Shown: positions 9,796-21,798, counted from the first letter of the stretch. The stretch: DNA of 64,000 nt from Zygaena filipendulae (GCA_907165275.2 OU015652.1:883001-947000); one strand, 5' to 3'. Notes: generated by a model from the sequence alone, not told the origin. Made by a program: numbers and translations.

Positions 9796-10374
9796 GCACG
9801 CTTGATTTCACGTTTTATGACCGTATTAACTATTTTGGCGTTCAACTTGAAATCTGTAGAAGTTTATTTCAACGTTTATATCATACCTAATACACTCGAG
9901 AGACTATTTATCCAGGACGGAGCGAAACCTAAATTTTCCGGCACAAAACTCACCCGGAAAATAATTAACAATTTCCAACGAGTTCAAAATTAATTTCTGT
10001 CATAGTACAGTGAACAGCGAAAATGTGTAACCAGTTTTGACACTTCGGCATACGTTCTAAAGCAGAACACCGACCAGTACTCTGCAGAATAAATAGGTAG
10101 GTAGGTAGGTATCAAGCTTGCGTTTTCCAGATATTTGTAACTTTTTTGTTAAGAGAAGGGATAGATTTATTACACACATAAGACAGAGTTTCCATAAAAT
10201 ATTTTTGCAATTTTAAATAATATTAATAAATAAAACAGTGAAAAAAATAATAATAATGAAATTATTCCTAGACGATATCACACAGTGCCCTGTATAGGTA
10301 CTTAGTTCCGAATTAATTACGAGTAGAGCTTGTACTATGCCTACTAGATAACTTGTTTATAAATCTTCACAAAT
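9796..10374. other. Unique sequence, no gene seen
   Basis: A 69-codon open frame begins in the MITE end and is not credible as a gene. GGTAGGTAGGTAGGTA microsatellite at 10096-10111. Confidence 0.4.
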
Positions 10375-10527
10375 AAAGAGGTAGAGATTGTAAGTTTATC
10401 AGCTTGTTTGTAATGGATTAGCACAAAAACTACCGAACCGATAAAAGAAAAATCACTTAAGCACTTTTTATCCCAGAATTCATTAAGGAAGGAAATTAAT
10501 GCGGGTGAAATCGCGGGGACCAGCTTA
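10375..10527 (+). mobile_element. Degraded Helitron
   Basis: Body with ACTACCGAACCGATAAAAG and ACTTTTTATCCCAGAATTC, and 3' end GCGGGTGAAATCGCGGGGACCAGCTTA. CTAG has become CTTA. Confidence 0.7.
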
Positions 10528-10810
10528 CTACATGTGATCCAACTCGCAACACTTAGAGTGAGATGGCAAACGCGTTTACGTTTCTCTCGTGCTGATTGTA
10601 CCTACCTATTGTAAGGGTGGTACCACAGTATGCCGTTTGTAACGCTCACTGGAAATCGGTATAAACTAAAATTGTTTTTCTTTTGTTCTCTAAATCTTAA
10701 AACAAGGAAGGGTTGTGAAGAAACAAATTAAATTATACAACGGTTTACCCCAAGGTTAGCTGAAAGGTGACGTTTTATACGCACTTCATAACTAGATTTA
10801 GTACGGTTTT

Positions 10811-10933
10811 TTTTTTGTGTCATAGTCAAACGGGCCAGTGGTACACCTGATGGTAAGTGGTTACCGCCGCCCATGGACATCTGCAACACTAGAAGGCATG
10901 CAGGTGCGTTGCCGACCTGGAATGGGGAGGGGA
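10811..10933 (+). repeat. GGTAAGTGG-containing lepidopteran repeat, copy 1
   Basis: Starts with poly-T then GTGTCATAGTCAAACGGGCC and runs to GTTGCCGACCTGGAATGGGG. Further copies are at 11700-11958 (minus), 19668-19728 (minus) and 37014-37142 (plus). The class is unknown. Each full copy carries TGATGGTAAGTGG, which fits a 5' splice-site consensus. Confidence 0.75.
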
Positions 10934-11203
10934 TAGTTATACACAAATTATATGTAATTAGTTGATGTCAACAAAATATGTACGACAAAAATTAACGTAA
11001 TTTTTTCAGATACCTATACTTATTTCTAAAGAAATTTGAATTCTGAATACCCTCTGTCAATAAATTCTTCGTTTGACCTTACACCGTGTATATAAACATT
11101 GTTTCATATTTCTCAGGCGGCCCGCGAAAGTTTATTATGTGGTTTACTATATCTATATTTTGAAAGGAAATTATTTTTTCTAGCATTTTTTTTAATGTTT
11201 TTA

Positions 11204-11418
11204 ATCACTTCACAACACACAGATCTACTTGATCCCACACTAAGCTATAAGATTGTGTCGTGGATACCAAGCAAACGTGGTATATACTACACATATTATT
11301 ACATATATATTATACTACAGATATATATATATACACCCAGACTGGAAAATGGAACCCTGTGTTCATCTCACAAAGTCCACCCCCACCGGGAATCGAACCC
11401 GGAACCTCTCGATTAGCA
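11204..11418 (-). mobile_element. tRNA-derived SINE, copy 2 (head truncated)
   Basis: Minus-strand copy from the GAAGTG tail region through the TA-rich middle and the B box (GGAATCGAACCCGGAACC on the plus strand). The A box is missing because a LINE tail adjoins at 11419. Confidence 0.88.
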
Positions 11419-11640
11419 TTATTTATTTATTTATTCTTTATTGCACAGTATGTACAAATGGGTTAACTATTGGGTAGACATCAGAGAGATATAAAAGATG
11501 GGGTGTGCAAACAAAAACAATAACTAATGTTATCTTCTAATAATTAGTAACTAAAACATGAAGACGCAAGATATAGATAAATACAGATAAATTATCGACT
11601 AGGTGGTGAGAATTCAATGAGAAAGTTACTTAAGATAACA
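11419..11640 (-). mobile_element. LINE 3' end, ATTTATT-tailed
   Basis: On the minus strand CCATTTGTAC..TGTGCAATAAAG is followed by an (AATA)n tail. The same CCATTTGTAC...GTGCAATAAAG signature recurs at 50793-50870. The 5' limit is uncertain. Confidence 0.6.
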
Positions 11641-11642
11641 TA

Positions 11643-11700
11643 CTAGCTGTGCCCCGCGGTTTCACAGTTCAGTTTCGGAATTCCCGCAGGAAGGAAATCA
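11643..11700 (-). mobile_element. Helitron 3' end
   Basis: CTAG at 11643-11646 and CCCCGCGGTTTCACAG, then TTCGGAATTCCCGCAGGAA. Upstream on the minus strand the element does not continue as a normal Helitron body but as the GGTAAGTGG repeat, so it may be a chimera. Confidence 0.8.
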
Positions 11701-11958
11701 TCGTGAGGTAACCATAGCATGGTGGTAGGGTGCTCTCTAGTGCCCGGCTGGCTAGCTACCACCTTCAAGTTGCAAATCTGTCGCCGAGCACCTAACGGTG
11801 TGTTCCGGCAGCCCCACTTGAAAGCCAATTCCCATCCCCATTCCAGGTCGGCAACGCACCTGCATGCCTTCTGGTGTTGCAGATGTCTATGGGCGGCGGT
11901 AATCACTTACCATCAGGTGTACCACTTGCCCGTTTGTCCCCTATGACATTAAAAAAAG
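11701..11958 (-). repeat. GGTAAGTGG-containing repeat, copy 2 (longest)
   Basis: Minus-strand copy with the shared core (11838-11958) plus about 135 further bases containing GCACCTAACGGTGTG and GGTGGTAGGGTGCTC not present in the other copies. An 87-codon frame spans repeat and Helitron and is not considered a gene. Confidence 0.65.
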
Positions 11959-13589
11959 AACTCCCAATTTTTTTTTACAAACCATAATAATAGGCTTATT
12001 TCCGGCGTATGAAAATCAGAATTCTATCATATATTATTTAGTCTGTCTTGTGGAATAATATCATGTGTCAAATATTTTTTATTACAAGATGACCTAAAAA
12101 CTAAAATTTGGTTGACAAGCCCGTTACGAATCCAACAAAAAAATTATTATTCACATCGGTCGAGCCATTCTCGCGAGACAAACGGACATTAATTCATTTT
12201 TTTTTATGTACCTACCTACGTATATACCTATAATATCGTGTAGGTATATCCCACGCTTGTACTAACCGAAACATTCGAAGAAAGTTCTTGTTTGTGAACG
12301 TATACCTACGTACTAAATGTAAATAATGTTATGTTTAAAGCACAAGCTCTATGCCTATAGACGTTGTACTTTCAGTTTAGGAGTATAATGTTTCTCGGTT
12401 AACTGGCAACACCCCGAGGCTAACAATCTGCGATGTTGACTTACCCCTGTTCAACTTAAAAGAAGCCTGAATGTAGTATCAGAGAAAGTCATACGAATGT
12501 GTCTTATGTAAAATTTATCTAACGTTCAAGCTTGCAAGGTGACAATTAAAAAAATACGTATTTTTGGACGCACTGTAGGTACCTACTGGAATATAAAACT
12601 CTATTTAGTTAATTTTTAACTTGAAGCGGACTAAAGATATATAATTTTGCCTCTATAGCTGCTCAAGTTCTGTTATGTGTTTAGTTTTACGCACTTGACA
12701 CAGTATTTTAGTATTGGCGCAAGTCACTTTAAGGCTATGGGTGATTTGTAAAAACGTTTTTTTTTTTTTTATTTATTTACTTCAGAAAAAAAAACTTCTT
12801 CCCTCCAGCTTTCTATTAAGGTGAGTTGAGGTTTAGTGGTTGCTTCACGAAAAATGTTTCAAAGAGATTTCCAAAGATATCTACTCGACTGCAAATACTT
12901 TGAGACTTAGAATTCCTCTACGTAGTAATAAACGAATGAGTTCTTAACTGAAGGCATACCTTAATGGAAAAGTAAAAGTAAGTAAATAATGCTTTTTTAA
13001 TGAACAAAATCGAATTCCCTGTTTACACAAAAATAAATAAATAATAATAATAATCTACTTCCCAACACAGATGTACTTGAATGAATAATGAAACAATTAA
13101 TTAATAGTCACGATTTCTATAAAAATATTGTTTTTTTGCAGTTTTGACCACCACAGGTTAAATAATAACAGACTTGTGCGATGAATGTAAACATAAATAG
13201 GTAGTTATTTTAAGAGTCCTTTCGCTAGTACTCGCTCTAGCCTGTAGTTTTGCCCGTATATTTTTTCCTCTGTGCCCGCGTGAATTTCTCGACTACTCTG
13301 GAAATAGATAAATTTGTAGATACCTACGTCTTATTATCTCCTTTCATTGCCGTTTCATTCAGATCGGATCGCAAAATGTTGATAGTAATACGTACTGAAA
13401 CCACAAAAGTAGTAAAAGGGCCAAATTTAGACATAAAAAAGCCCTTTTTAACCGCCACATACCTAATACGTATTGTAAGAAGAAAAAAAATTTAAGGAAA
13501 ACAAACTCTTTCACTTGACGTAGGTACCTACGTCATTGTTCAAAGTGAAAAACAGAGTTCTCATAACACATACATTTCATATTATGCTA
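11959..13589. other. Unique AT-rich sequence, no gene seen
   Basis: No repeats recognised apart from short TAGGTACCTA motifs. A perfect 20-bp palindrome lies at 13516-13535. An 81-codon frame at 13250-13495 has no recognisable feature. Confidence 0.4.
13516..13535. repeat. Perfect 20-bp palindrome
   Basis: TGACGTAGGTACCTACGTCA is its own complement. It is flanked by weaker inverted matches (CTCTTTCACTT and AAAGTGAAAAACAGAG), so the whole may be a small hairpin of about 55 bp. Confidence 0.7.
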
Positions 13590-13747
13590 TCCTATTAATG
13601 TTATAAATGTGAATATTTGGATGCTTCTAATTTTACCATGCACAAACGGCTGAATAGATTTGAATGATATTTAACGCAAATATAGATTATATTTTGGATT
13701 AACACATTTGGATAAATTTCCCCGAGGAATTCAGAAATTACAGCTAG
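13590..13747 (+). mobile_element. Helitron, old copy
   Basis: TCCTATTAATGTTATAAATG start and CAGCTAG end are kept, but the hairpin region is reduced to CCGAGGAATTCAGAAATTACAGCTAG: the CCGCGG stem has been lost. Confidence 0.75.
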
Positions 13748-15946
13748 TAGCGAGATAAGAAAAATATGACATATTGTATATAATCGACAAAGTATTGTAT
13801 AGCTGCTTAATTTATATCGTCCGTTATATACAATATTTGGTGAGCGAAAAAGTTGAGGGCATTGTAATAATGCGCGCTCTGGGAAATCGAGGGGATCGAC
13901 TGTCGTATAGAAGTATCTAAACCGAGACTGATATTTGCATATAATTTTCGTAGCTATACCTACTTATCGTTAGATGATACTTGTATAAGTACCTATAACA
14001 GTTTGTCATCTTCGTCATCAACTAACGCTTGTTAAAGAAAAAGTGTACAAAATATGTTTCTGCCTCGTTCACATTTTTACCTATCGTTCTCAAGTCTTCG
14101 GAGACGTCCTCGGGGATGTCTATAACATTTTGAACGATATTCTTTGGTTTCATCGTAGCGTATTGAAAATTTTAGAAGTGAAAATTCTTTGGATAGTGCA
14201 AGAAGTTGATACACGATACGCGCAATATTGGAATTTGTAAAAAAATAGGTATTTATAAGATTCTCCCTTTCTCCGACGTTACTAAAACCTCTTTAAAAAT
14301 TAAAATATTTGTTTTAATGTTGCTTTCAGCGCATTGCTTTTCTATATTTTTCTCGTTGGATGCAATTACATAATGTAGGTACAGGTAGGTACTCTGTGAT
14401 TTGCATCCGTAGGTCGACGACCACCTGCGTTTACGTCACAGGCCACAGGCAACGGTCATATCCAATGAATGAATCAGAATATTCAGGTCAACCAAAATGC
14501 TATTATCTAGTACAATATACGTACAATAAAATACTAAATTAAATTTTATTGCTGAATCAATTTCGTTTGCAAGCAATTGTTTTGAATTATATGAGGTTAC
14601 CTAATTGATTTTATAGAAGTGCAGGTACCTACAATTTTTATGTTAATCGATACTTTTTTTAGCCTGCGGAATTGCTATTTGAAAATAACCAGAAAATATG
14701 CTCCCAATTTTCATAAAAAAAATTTTTACGTCGATTCCACTGATGTCAAAAACCTAGAGTGCATTATGGTAAAGTAAAAAATTAAACCATCGCGACCATT
14801 GTACCATTTCTTATGGCGCAAGTCCAAAAAGGGATCCAGCGGTATGATTTTCATTTTGTTTTGTAAACATGATTTAAGTCATATTAGCTTTTGGAGTCTA
14901 TAGATTATTATTTTCCATTAACATACAAAGGGATACAAAGAGATTACAAAGAGATGAAACAAAGAGATTTCAAAAGGAATTTCTAAATTAATACAGGTAA
15001 AACCGTGGGGGGATCAGCAGCTAGTTACCAGTTTATAGAGAGTACATTAAATAAAAACCTTTCCGTTTGAACCCTTCTCATTCATTCATCACTCAATCCA
15101 AATTCCACAAAATATTTGAACAAACGACAAACCTTAGCAACGGAGAGACCTAAGCAAACAAACCTCTATTCTAATAACGCCCGTATGATACCTTTTACTT
15201 ACTCGAACACTATTACAAAGCGTTCATAAATGCGTCCACACCGTCACAACATGTCCATTACATTTAGATATTGAATAATAAACGCTGTGGCAAGTGCCAA
15301 CCCTGGAGACGTGATCTGCCTCCGTGACACGTGAGAAGAATCTCCAAAGACCATCCCTGAATAACGGCGCAATGCACCTTAATTCACAGTTGAACCGAAT
15401 CCAACTCTATTACGTCACAGTTAAATTCCATTTCGATTCGAAAACAAGCATTGGTTTGATGTCGTTACTCATCTGAGGTCGAAGTTCGTTTTTACAAAGC
15501 CGAGTTTTTTTCTCTCCCAACTTTTGGGGTAATTTTAAGTTCGCTGTCCATTGTTGGGGATGGTACGGTGCGGTGGTGGAACTCAAACACGAGCTCAGAT
15601 GTGTAATTTATGTCAATTTAAAGGGGAGACGGAATAGGGGTGCCATTTTGAATATTTCACGTACTTGGTGCGATTCGTGCAAATGACGGTTGTCAGGACT
15701 TCGTGAGTTACATCGGAACCATTGCAGTTTGAATTCAATTTTAGAATTTAGTCATAATCATAAAACCTTTAAAGGAGTGAAAGTAAGATATTTCATTTAA
15801 AAATAAATCTATAATAGAATAATATTATGTAGAACAGAGTAAAATAATGTTTTGATTTTGATGCTGGTTTGAAATATGACATGCAATAGTTTAATTGCAA
15901 ACCTCGAAAGGTGGCCGTTTTTGGGAATTTTTACTATCATATATTC
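13748..15946. other. Unique sequence; possible regulatory part at 15.2-15.6 kb
   Basis: Mostly AT-rich and featureless. 14930-15025 ends in a decayed Helitron 3' end (GGTAAAACCGTGGGG..CAGCTAG). 15240-15620 is unique, less AT-rich and has a CACGTG E-box (15330) and a TACGTCA motif (15411). No gene was found. Confidence 0.35.
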
Positions 15947-16090
15947 GGAATTCCCGCAGGAATTCCAAACTTCTTTCATGAGAACCTTCTCCTTCCAATA
16001 ACAAACACAACAAAAAAAGAATTAGCTAAATTGGTCCAACCGCTCACGCGTGATGCCGTGACCAAGGGAAATAGGACTCATTTTCATATA
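15947..16090 (-). mobile_element. Helitron, GATGCCGTGACC subfamily, 3' truncated
   Basis: Minus copy of the subfamily that also occurs at 21799-21961 and 62473-62633 (shared: CACGCGTGATGCCGTGACCAAGG on the plus strand, split here to note only the GATGCCGTGACC core). The CTAG end is missing. Confidence 0.75.
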
Positions 16091-16382
16091 CATACTTAGA
16101 TGGCGCTAGTTTCAAAAGATTACCTAACTCTTATGTATATGATACATATATTTTGTTACCAAAATTACAAATAGATACGTATATTGTATATTTATGAACA
16201 CACGTTATTTTATATTTCCTCTCCGGCCTTATACAAATACACAATGGATAGGCTTTCAGTAAAACAAATATTTGTACAAATAATGGCCGATGAAAACGAG
16301 GCGGGGGACGGAGTTGCAAAATAAGAAACACCCTTATTGTTTATTGAAACAAAAGTTACTAGAATTTTCGTAAATTCTAACC

Positions 16383-16554
16383 AATACAAATATTATAAAA
16401 TGCGAATGTGAGTTTGTTTTTTTGTTGCACTTTCACGCCTTAACCACGCATCCGATCATCACATGTTGTTAGGAGTACAGAAAAGTACATAGTATTACTT
16501 CTTATGCCTGAAATCCTGCGGGAACTCCGAAATTAACGTGAGCAAGGGATCTAG
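16383..16554 (+). mobile_element. Helitron, decayed hairpin
   Basis: AAATATTATAAAATGCG start, GGAACTCCGAAATTAACG, end GATCTAG. The stem sequence CCGCGG is lost but CTAG followed by T remains. Confidence 0.75.
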
Positions 16555-17722
16555 TAGGTAAAAATAAAATAGGTAAAGAGCTCGGGCACACAACAAGCAT
16601 CGCTTTATAATGCGGCACAGAGCTGCATAGTTTGCACGCTTAAAATCTCCGGAGCGAGCAAAACCGAGTGAGCCGCTTACTGTAATGTAAGCCGCATAGA
16701 GAGCTACGTTTGCATACTTGGGGGTCGCAAGTAGTATAGGTAGTGTTTTGCCTTAAACTGGAAACTGGATACAATCTGACCACCAAAATTATTTAAAGTC
16801 TTTTTTGCAAGGTTATTTTGATACACTACTACATGTTGGTTTAACCAAATCGTATTTTTATTAGAAGAATTGTCATGGCTTAGTTTGTTTTTTAACCAAT
16901 CCAAATAAATATAAAGATTCCTATAGATTTTTATTTTACCCCAAGATAAATTGTAATTTTCCAATGATAAAACTAGACACGTACTTACCTACCTATTACA
17001 AAAATAATAAAAAAACGATATTTATCTTATTTGAAAACACAAGTAAAATTAATCAAATATGTTTAAAACCAGAAGAAGTAGATTGAAAAGCGACGAGAGA
17101 AAAAAAAAATCTATACAATAAAACACACACTTGAGGCAAAAGCGACCTCGCACTGTATTTAACAAACGGGCACGTTCCAAAAAACGAAAGAAACCTCGCG
17201 AGTGTTATGAAGTAAGATAATACACTTGAATTAGGTAGTCGTACGTAACCGCAAGGTGGGGCCTTACGTGACTGTAATGCCGAACCGAAACTCCCGGGGA
17301 AGCGTGCACACCAAATACGTATCCGTCCTCCGTCTTCGACATCCTTCGAGCCGTAAACCTTGCTTAGTTATGAACATGCTCATACTAAATACGTTAGGTA
17401 TGTCAAGTCGCGGCAGTGCATGGAGATAAGAGCCGAAACTTGGAAGTCGTAGAGCGGGAAAAATTGACGGACGTCGGATGCAACTGGCCAGTATTATAGC
17501 ACTGCGATGTTTACTACGAGTTTTTTTGCTTTAAAAAAAGTCATGTTAATTAATTAATGTTTGTATCAATTTGGAAGTCGAATTAATATTTGAGAAGAGG
17601 TGGATATTTAGGAAAGTGGTCATTTTCGAAATGTGTTTTTACTATTTGTGTGTGCAATAATGTATATTTGAATTTTTAACAGAACACAGTTTAATTTTTA
17701 GGCGGTTTTCACAGGCACAATA
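16555..17722. other. Unique sequence, no gene seen
   Basis: 17150-17500 is less AT-rich, non-repetitive and CpG-containing, with TACGTAACCG and CCCGGGGAAGCG. It could be regulatory, but nothing can be assigned. Confidence 0.35.
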
Positions 17723-17732
17723 AACATGATTG

Positions 17733-18039
17733 GAGTTTTTTGGCGGAAATCAAAGATGGCGGCTCGGTCATTTATTTCGATAAAAAATTGTTAAAACTGG
17801 ATTTTTTTGCGTTATAAGGTGCTGTATTGGACTATAATTTTCACAGTGACGGTTTTTTATGTGCTCATGAAGATATATGACATTCCGAGCTGATTTCTTC
17901 GGTTTCCTCCAAGAGCTCAGAGAAAGAGAAAGAGAGTTTGCAAGTCCAAACCGTACAACGTAGCATTTTAATAGAAAATACATTGATCTAATGAATTTAT
18001 TTGAAACTGGCTAAATCCATAAAAAAGAAGAAAGAAAGA
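17733..18039 (+). mobile_element. Retroposon with AAGATGGCGG head, copy 1
   Basis: Starts AGTTTTTTGGCGGAAATC, has AAAGATGGCGG near its 5' end (about 17752-17762), and ends in an A-rich AAAAAAGAAGAAAGAAAG tail. Flanks ACATGATTG (17724-17732) and ACATAGATTG (18040-18049) look like an imperfect target-site duplication. It is alignable end to end with 53388-53731. No Pol III A/B boxes and no open frame were seen. Class: non-LTR-mobilised, non-coding retroposon (inference). Confidence 0.75.
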
Positions 18040-18395
18040 ACATAGATTGAAACAACATAATTATAGGCCTTGTTTAATCGAAATCTAATGTCGGAAAACG
18101 TCTTTAAGAGTTCATTTCATAAAAAGGTATTCTGCATTGTCGGGTATTCTGCATTACCAAGTCGGGTAAGCCCCGACTGACAAGGCATCTAAATTGTAAC
18201 TCTACTTGCCACCGATTCCCTTGCCTTTTTACGATGTAAAATATTCGTAAATAATAAATTAACTAGCTTTCTTTCCAAAGAGGACGTGGTCGGAAAAGCC
18301 TACTCTAAGATATAGTGCGTCGGTTTGAATAAAATATTAGATACTTATTTACAAAAAACATGTCTATGTTTTATAGTCAAAGTGGTCGTTCTGAA

Positions 18396-18614
18396 TCCTA
18401 ACTAATGTTATAATGCGAAAGTTTGTAAGTATGTATGTATGGATGGATGGATGGATGTTTGTAACTCTTTCACGCAAAAACTACTGAATGGATTTAAATG
18501 AAACTTTATAATAATATAGCTTATACATCAGTTTAACACATAGGGTACTTTTTATTTCGGAATTCCCGCGGGAACTCTGAAATTAACGCGGGCGAAACCG
18601 CGGGGCACAACTAG
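18396..18614 (+). mobile_element. Helitron with GGAT/GTAT microsatellite
   Basis: A|TCCTAACTAATGTTATAATG start, (GTAT)n(GGAT)n at 18430-18460, AGGGTACTTTTTATTTCGGAA, hairpin GCGGGCGAAACCGCGG and ACTAG end. Closest relatives are at 26218 and 41564. Confidence 0.92.
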
Positions 18615-19667
18615 TATATAATATATCTAAGTAAAGGAAGAGTAGATTTGAGAAATGATCGACCACAACATTGTCTATCCTTAAATGAAATAGCTTGTCT
18701 TGAAGCTATCTGGCACATTAAGATGCATGATAGGATTTTGATATTATGAAACCCAACCGTCCACTTGAATACCCAGCTTGAATCTACTCGAGCATTAAAC
18801 ACGATTATCCTAGCTAAATCTGATTAAATTATAATGAATTTGTTTTAGCTTGAATTAATTACCTGCAAGCATTAACCTCTTATTACCTTACAAAGTCATT
18901 CAGAAATAAATTAAAGTAGAAAAGATTGCCGCGAGATTTCAGTAACTCGTAGGTATTTACTTATTTTGAAAATTTTAATAATTAAAATCAATCAGATTAC
19001 CTATTATATGTTAATTCATCTAATACAGGTAAATCTCGGGACAAGCTTTTATATCATATAAATTGTGTAATGACTTTATAAGTGATAGTAAAAGTTTTAA
19101 AGGGAAAGTTTATTTTATTCTTTTTAGCGCATTTAAATATTAGCTTGTTTAAAAAAAAAACATATTTTGTCATTTTAGTTATCGCTGGACAGGTTTCTCA
19201 GTCTATTTATCTCTTGTACGACATTTAATTTTAAACGAAATTTATAGCATGGTAATATGATTTGTAACAGGTATCAAAACGTTTAATAATTGGTTATTGC
19301 CATGTGATCATTTAAGCCTAATTAAAGCCGATAAATTTTAAACCCGAATCCAGCCGAGCACAGCCAAATAAGACCGAACGCATCCGAACGCAATTTTCCT
19401 CAGTTTTACACAAGCACGGTGACGGCTCGAGTCGCCAGCCCTAGGCGTTAACACTCGGATCTTTAACATTCACAACTACACCGTTATTTCGAATAAATCT
19501 CACAAACTGCCGAGAAATACTAGTGCGTTTAAACTTTAAGGTGAATTTGCAGACTTTAACGAAACATTTCTTCAGATCTGAAGAATCGTTGTAGAAGGCT
19601 AATTTACAAGATTATATTAAATGCGACTTGGGATACGACCATACTTATTGCTATTCATTCTATAAAG
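18615..19667. other. Unique sequence with one Helitron relic
   Basis: ACAGGTAAATCTCGGGACAAGCTT at about 19026-19049 is a decayed Helitron end. 19320-19500 is unique with CCGAACGCATCCGAACGC and is somewhat CpG-rich. No gene was found. Confidence 0.4.
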
Positions 19668-19728
19668 GTCGGCAACACACCTGCATGCCCTCTGGTGTTG
19701 CAAATGTCTGTGGGCGGCGGTAATCACG
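19668..19728 (-). repeat. GGTAAGTGG-containing repeat, copy 3 (fragment)
   Basis: Core only: GGTCGGCAACACACCTGC to GGGCGGCGGTAATCAC on the plus strand. Both ends are lost, including the splice-like motif. Confidence 0.7.
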
Positions 19729-19846
19729 TACAATTCTATAAGAAAAATGAATAAGTAAATAATCAGATCAACAAAACATGCACCGTTAAATTTGTATCTA
19801 TAAGTATAATATTATGTACCTACATATGAAAAAACATGATTAATTT

Positions 19847-20500
19847 GATGACCCGATTGCCGCAGTATAGGTCACAATGCCTACCCGCTAATCAAGAGGT
19901 TCCGGGTTTGATTCCCGGTGGGGGTGGACTTTGTGTAATGAACATAGGGTTCCATTTTCTAGTCTGGGCGTGAATATGTATATATAGTAGCTATATGTAT
20001 ATATAGTAGCTATATGTATATATAGTACTAGCTGTACCCCGCGGTTTCACCCGCGGTAATTTCGGAGTTCCCGGGGGAATTCCGGGACAAAAAGTACCCT
20101 ATATCCATCTCTGTACCCCTGACAACGTGCATGCCAAATTTCATCCAAATCCGTTCAGCCGTTTTTGCGTGATTGAGTAACAAATATCCACAGTTTCACA
20201 TTTATTATATTAGTAGGATGCCCAGCATTTTTTTTTAATATCTCGAGTTCCAGATGAGATTTCAATTCAACAAAAAAAACCGCATTGAATTTGGTGCAGC
20301 AGTTTTTGCATAGCACGAATACAAACATACAGATAGACAGACAGACAGACAAAAATTCTAAAAACGGTATTTATGGCTTCTATAGAGTCGTCTAAATTTA
20401 TTTTTTCTTATTTACCTCCCATGTAGTATATATCACGTTTGCTTGGTTTCCACGACACAAGCTTATAGCTTAGTGTAGGATCAAGTAGATTTGCGTGTTT
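19847..20500 (+). mobile_element. tRNA-derived SINE, copy 3, split by insertions
   Basis: Head and B box (GGTTTGATTCCCGG) at 19847-20027, with an expanded TATATAGTAGCTATATG tandem. The body resumes at 20423 (GTAGTATATATCACGTTTGC) and ends near 20500. The gap holds a minus Helitron (20028-20218) and an older 200-bp segment with a GACAGACAGACAGAC tract. The A box is altered (TTGCCGCAGTATAGG). Confidence 0.88.
20028..20218 (-). mobile_element. Helitron inside SINE copy 3
   Basis: Minus: CTAG end at 20028-20031, GGTTTCACCCGCGG hairpin, TCCTACTAATATAATA start at 20218. The base left is A and right is T, as expected for insertion between A and T. Confidence 0.93.
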
Positions 20501-20943
20501 TACGTTTAGATAACTATGGAACAATATCGAATAAATCAGTCGTGCATGCTTTGCTCGGGTCGTCGCCATCACGCCGTTACACTAGTAATCTCTGCTTACA
20601 ACTTCGCTCGCCCATAAACATTGGCCCGCAAAGAATTCCGATCCACACTCATATTTTTTTGTCTAAAACTGAATGAGGAAACGCTTTGTGGTGGTCTACA
20701 TAATGAATTTTTTTCTTTCTTTTTTTTTTCTCTCCCATCCACTTCCTATTGAGAAAATAACGGATAAGGAACGACAAAGCCACGTATTAAGCGAACGAAA
20801 AATGGAATTCCAAGAACTCCCATATTCCATAGGAATAAATGAAATTTATAATATCCTACAGTGTGAGGTTGGGGGCACTGTTTGTCAACTAAACTCGCGG
20901 CAAAACAGTTGGCAGATAATGCAATCTAAATCAAATTTCGATT
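20501..20943. other. Unique sequence between two SINEs
   Basis: Two overlapping short open frames (61 and 90 codons) occur. Neither shows a recognised domain, and they share no start context or splice signals that would support a gene. Confidence 0.35.
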
Positions 20944-21226
20944 GACGACCCGATTGGCGCAATGGTCACCATGCCTGCCCGCTAATCAAGAGGTTCCGGG
21001 TTCGATTCCCGGTGGGGGTGGACTTTATGTGATGAACACAGGGTTCCATTTACCAGTCTAGGTATGCATAAATATATCTATAGTATAATATATATATGTA
21101 ATAATATGTGTAGTATATACCACGTTTGCTTGGTTTCCACGACACAAGCTTATAGCTTAGTGTGGGATCAAGCAGATCTGTGTGTTGTGACTTGTGAAGT
21201 GGAAGTGAGAGTGGAGTGGATTAAGT
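20944..21226 (+). mobile_element. tRNA-derived SINE, copy 4 (intact promoter)
   Basis: A box TTGGCGCAATGG and B box GGTTCGATTCC are both consensus-like at the right spacing, followed by the family body and a degenerate tail (no clean ATT run). Of the five copies this and the copy at 27365 have the best Pol III promoters. Confidence 0.92.
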
Positions 21227-21399
21227 TAAAATAACTTAAATCAATGATTAAGTATTAATAATTCAGTGTTTGACGTGAACACGTCTTTAATATTGCTTCC
21301 ATAGTCGGAGGAAGAGTTATTTACAAAATTCAATTTTTCGTAATTTTATTTTTAAAGAGTCACTTGTAACACTATGGTTTTTAACCCGTCAATTATTAG

Positions 21400-21576
21400 C
21401 TAACCTCCGCGGTTTCATCCGCGTTAATTTCGGAGTTCCCGCGGAAATTCCAGGACAAAAATTACCCTATATCCTCCTCTGTACCCCTGGGAATGTGTAT
21501 GCAAATTTCATGATGATCGGTTGAGCCGTGAAAGCGTGAAAGCATAACAAACAAACTCACATTCATATTTATATAG
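21400..21576 (-). mobile_element. Helitron
   Basis: Minus: CTAA end, CCGCGGTTTCATCCGCG hairpin, CCTCTGTACCCCTGGGAATG and GATCGGTTGAGCCGTG. The 5' end is fused to the next element at 21579. Confidence 0.85.
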
Positions 21577-21578
21577 TA

Positions 21579-21787
21579 CTAGCTGGTCCCGCGGTTTCAA
21601 CTGCGGTAATTTTGGAGTTCCCGTAGGATTTTCGGGATAAAAAGTATCCTATGTCACTCAGGACTACCGTAACTTTCTATAAGTGAAAGAATTTTCAAAA
21701 GAAAGATCCAGAGAGTAGGGGGTAACCCCTACAACGTCACAAACTCAGAAACTCACAATTCACAAACTTCAGCTCTTAATATTAGTA
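21579..21787 (-). mobile_element. Helitron, GACGTTGTAGGGGG subfamily
   Basis: Minus: CTAG at 21579-21582, GGTTTCAACTGCGG hairpin, GGGGTAACCCCTACAACGTC. The 5' TC terminus is slightly eroded (..AATATTAGTA). Confidence 0.87.
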
Positions 21788-21798
21788 AAGAAGATGAA

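Noticed and set aside
20944..21020. tRNA gene from A and B boxes
   Set aside because: The boxes belong to a five-copy tRNA-derived SINE. No cloverleaf with paired acceptor ends is apparent.
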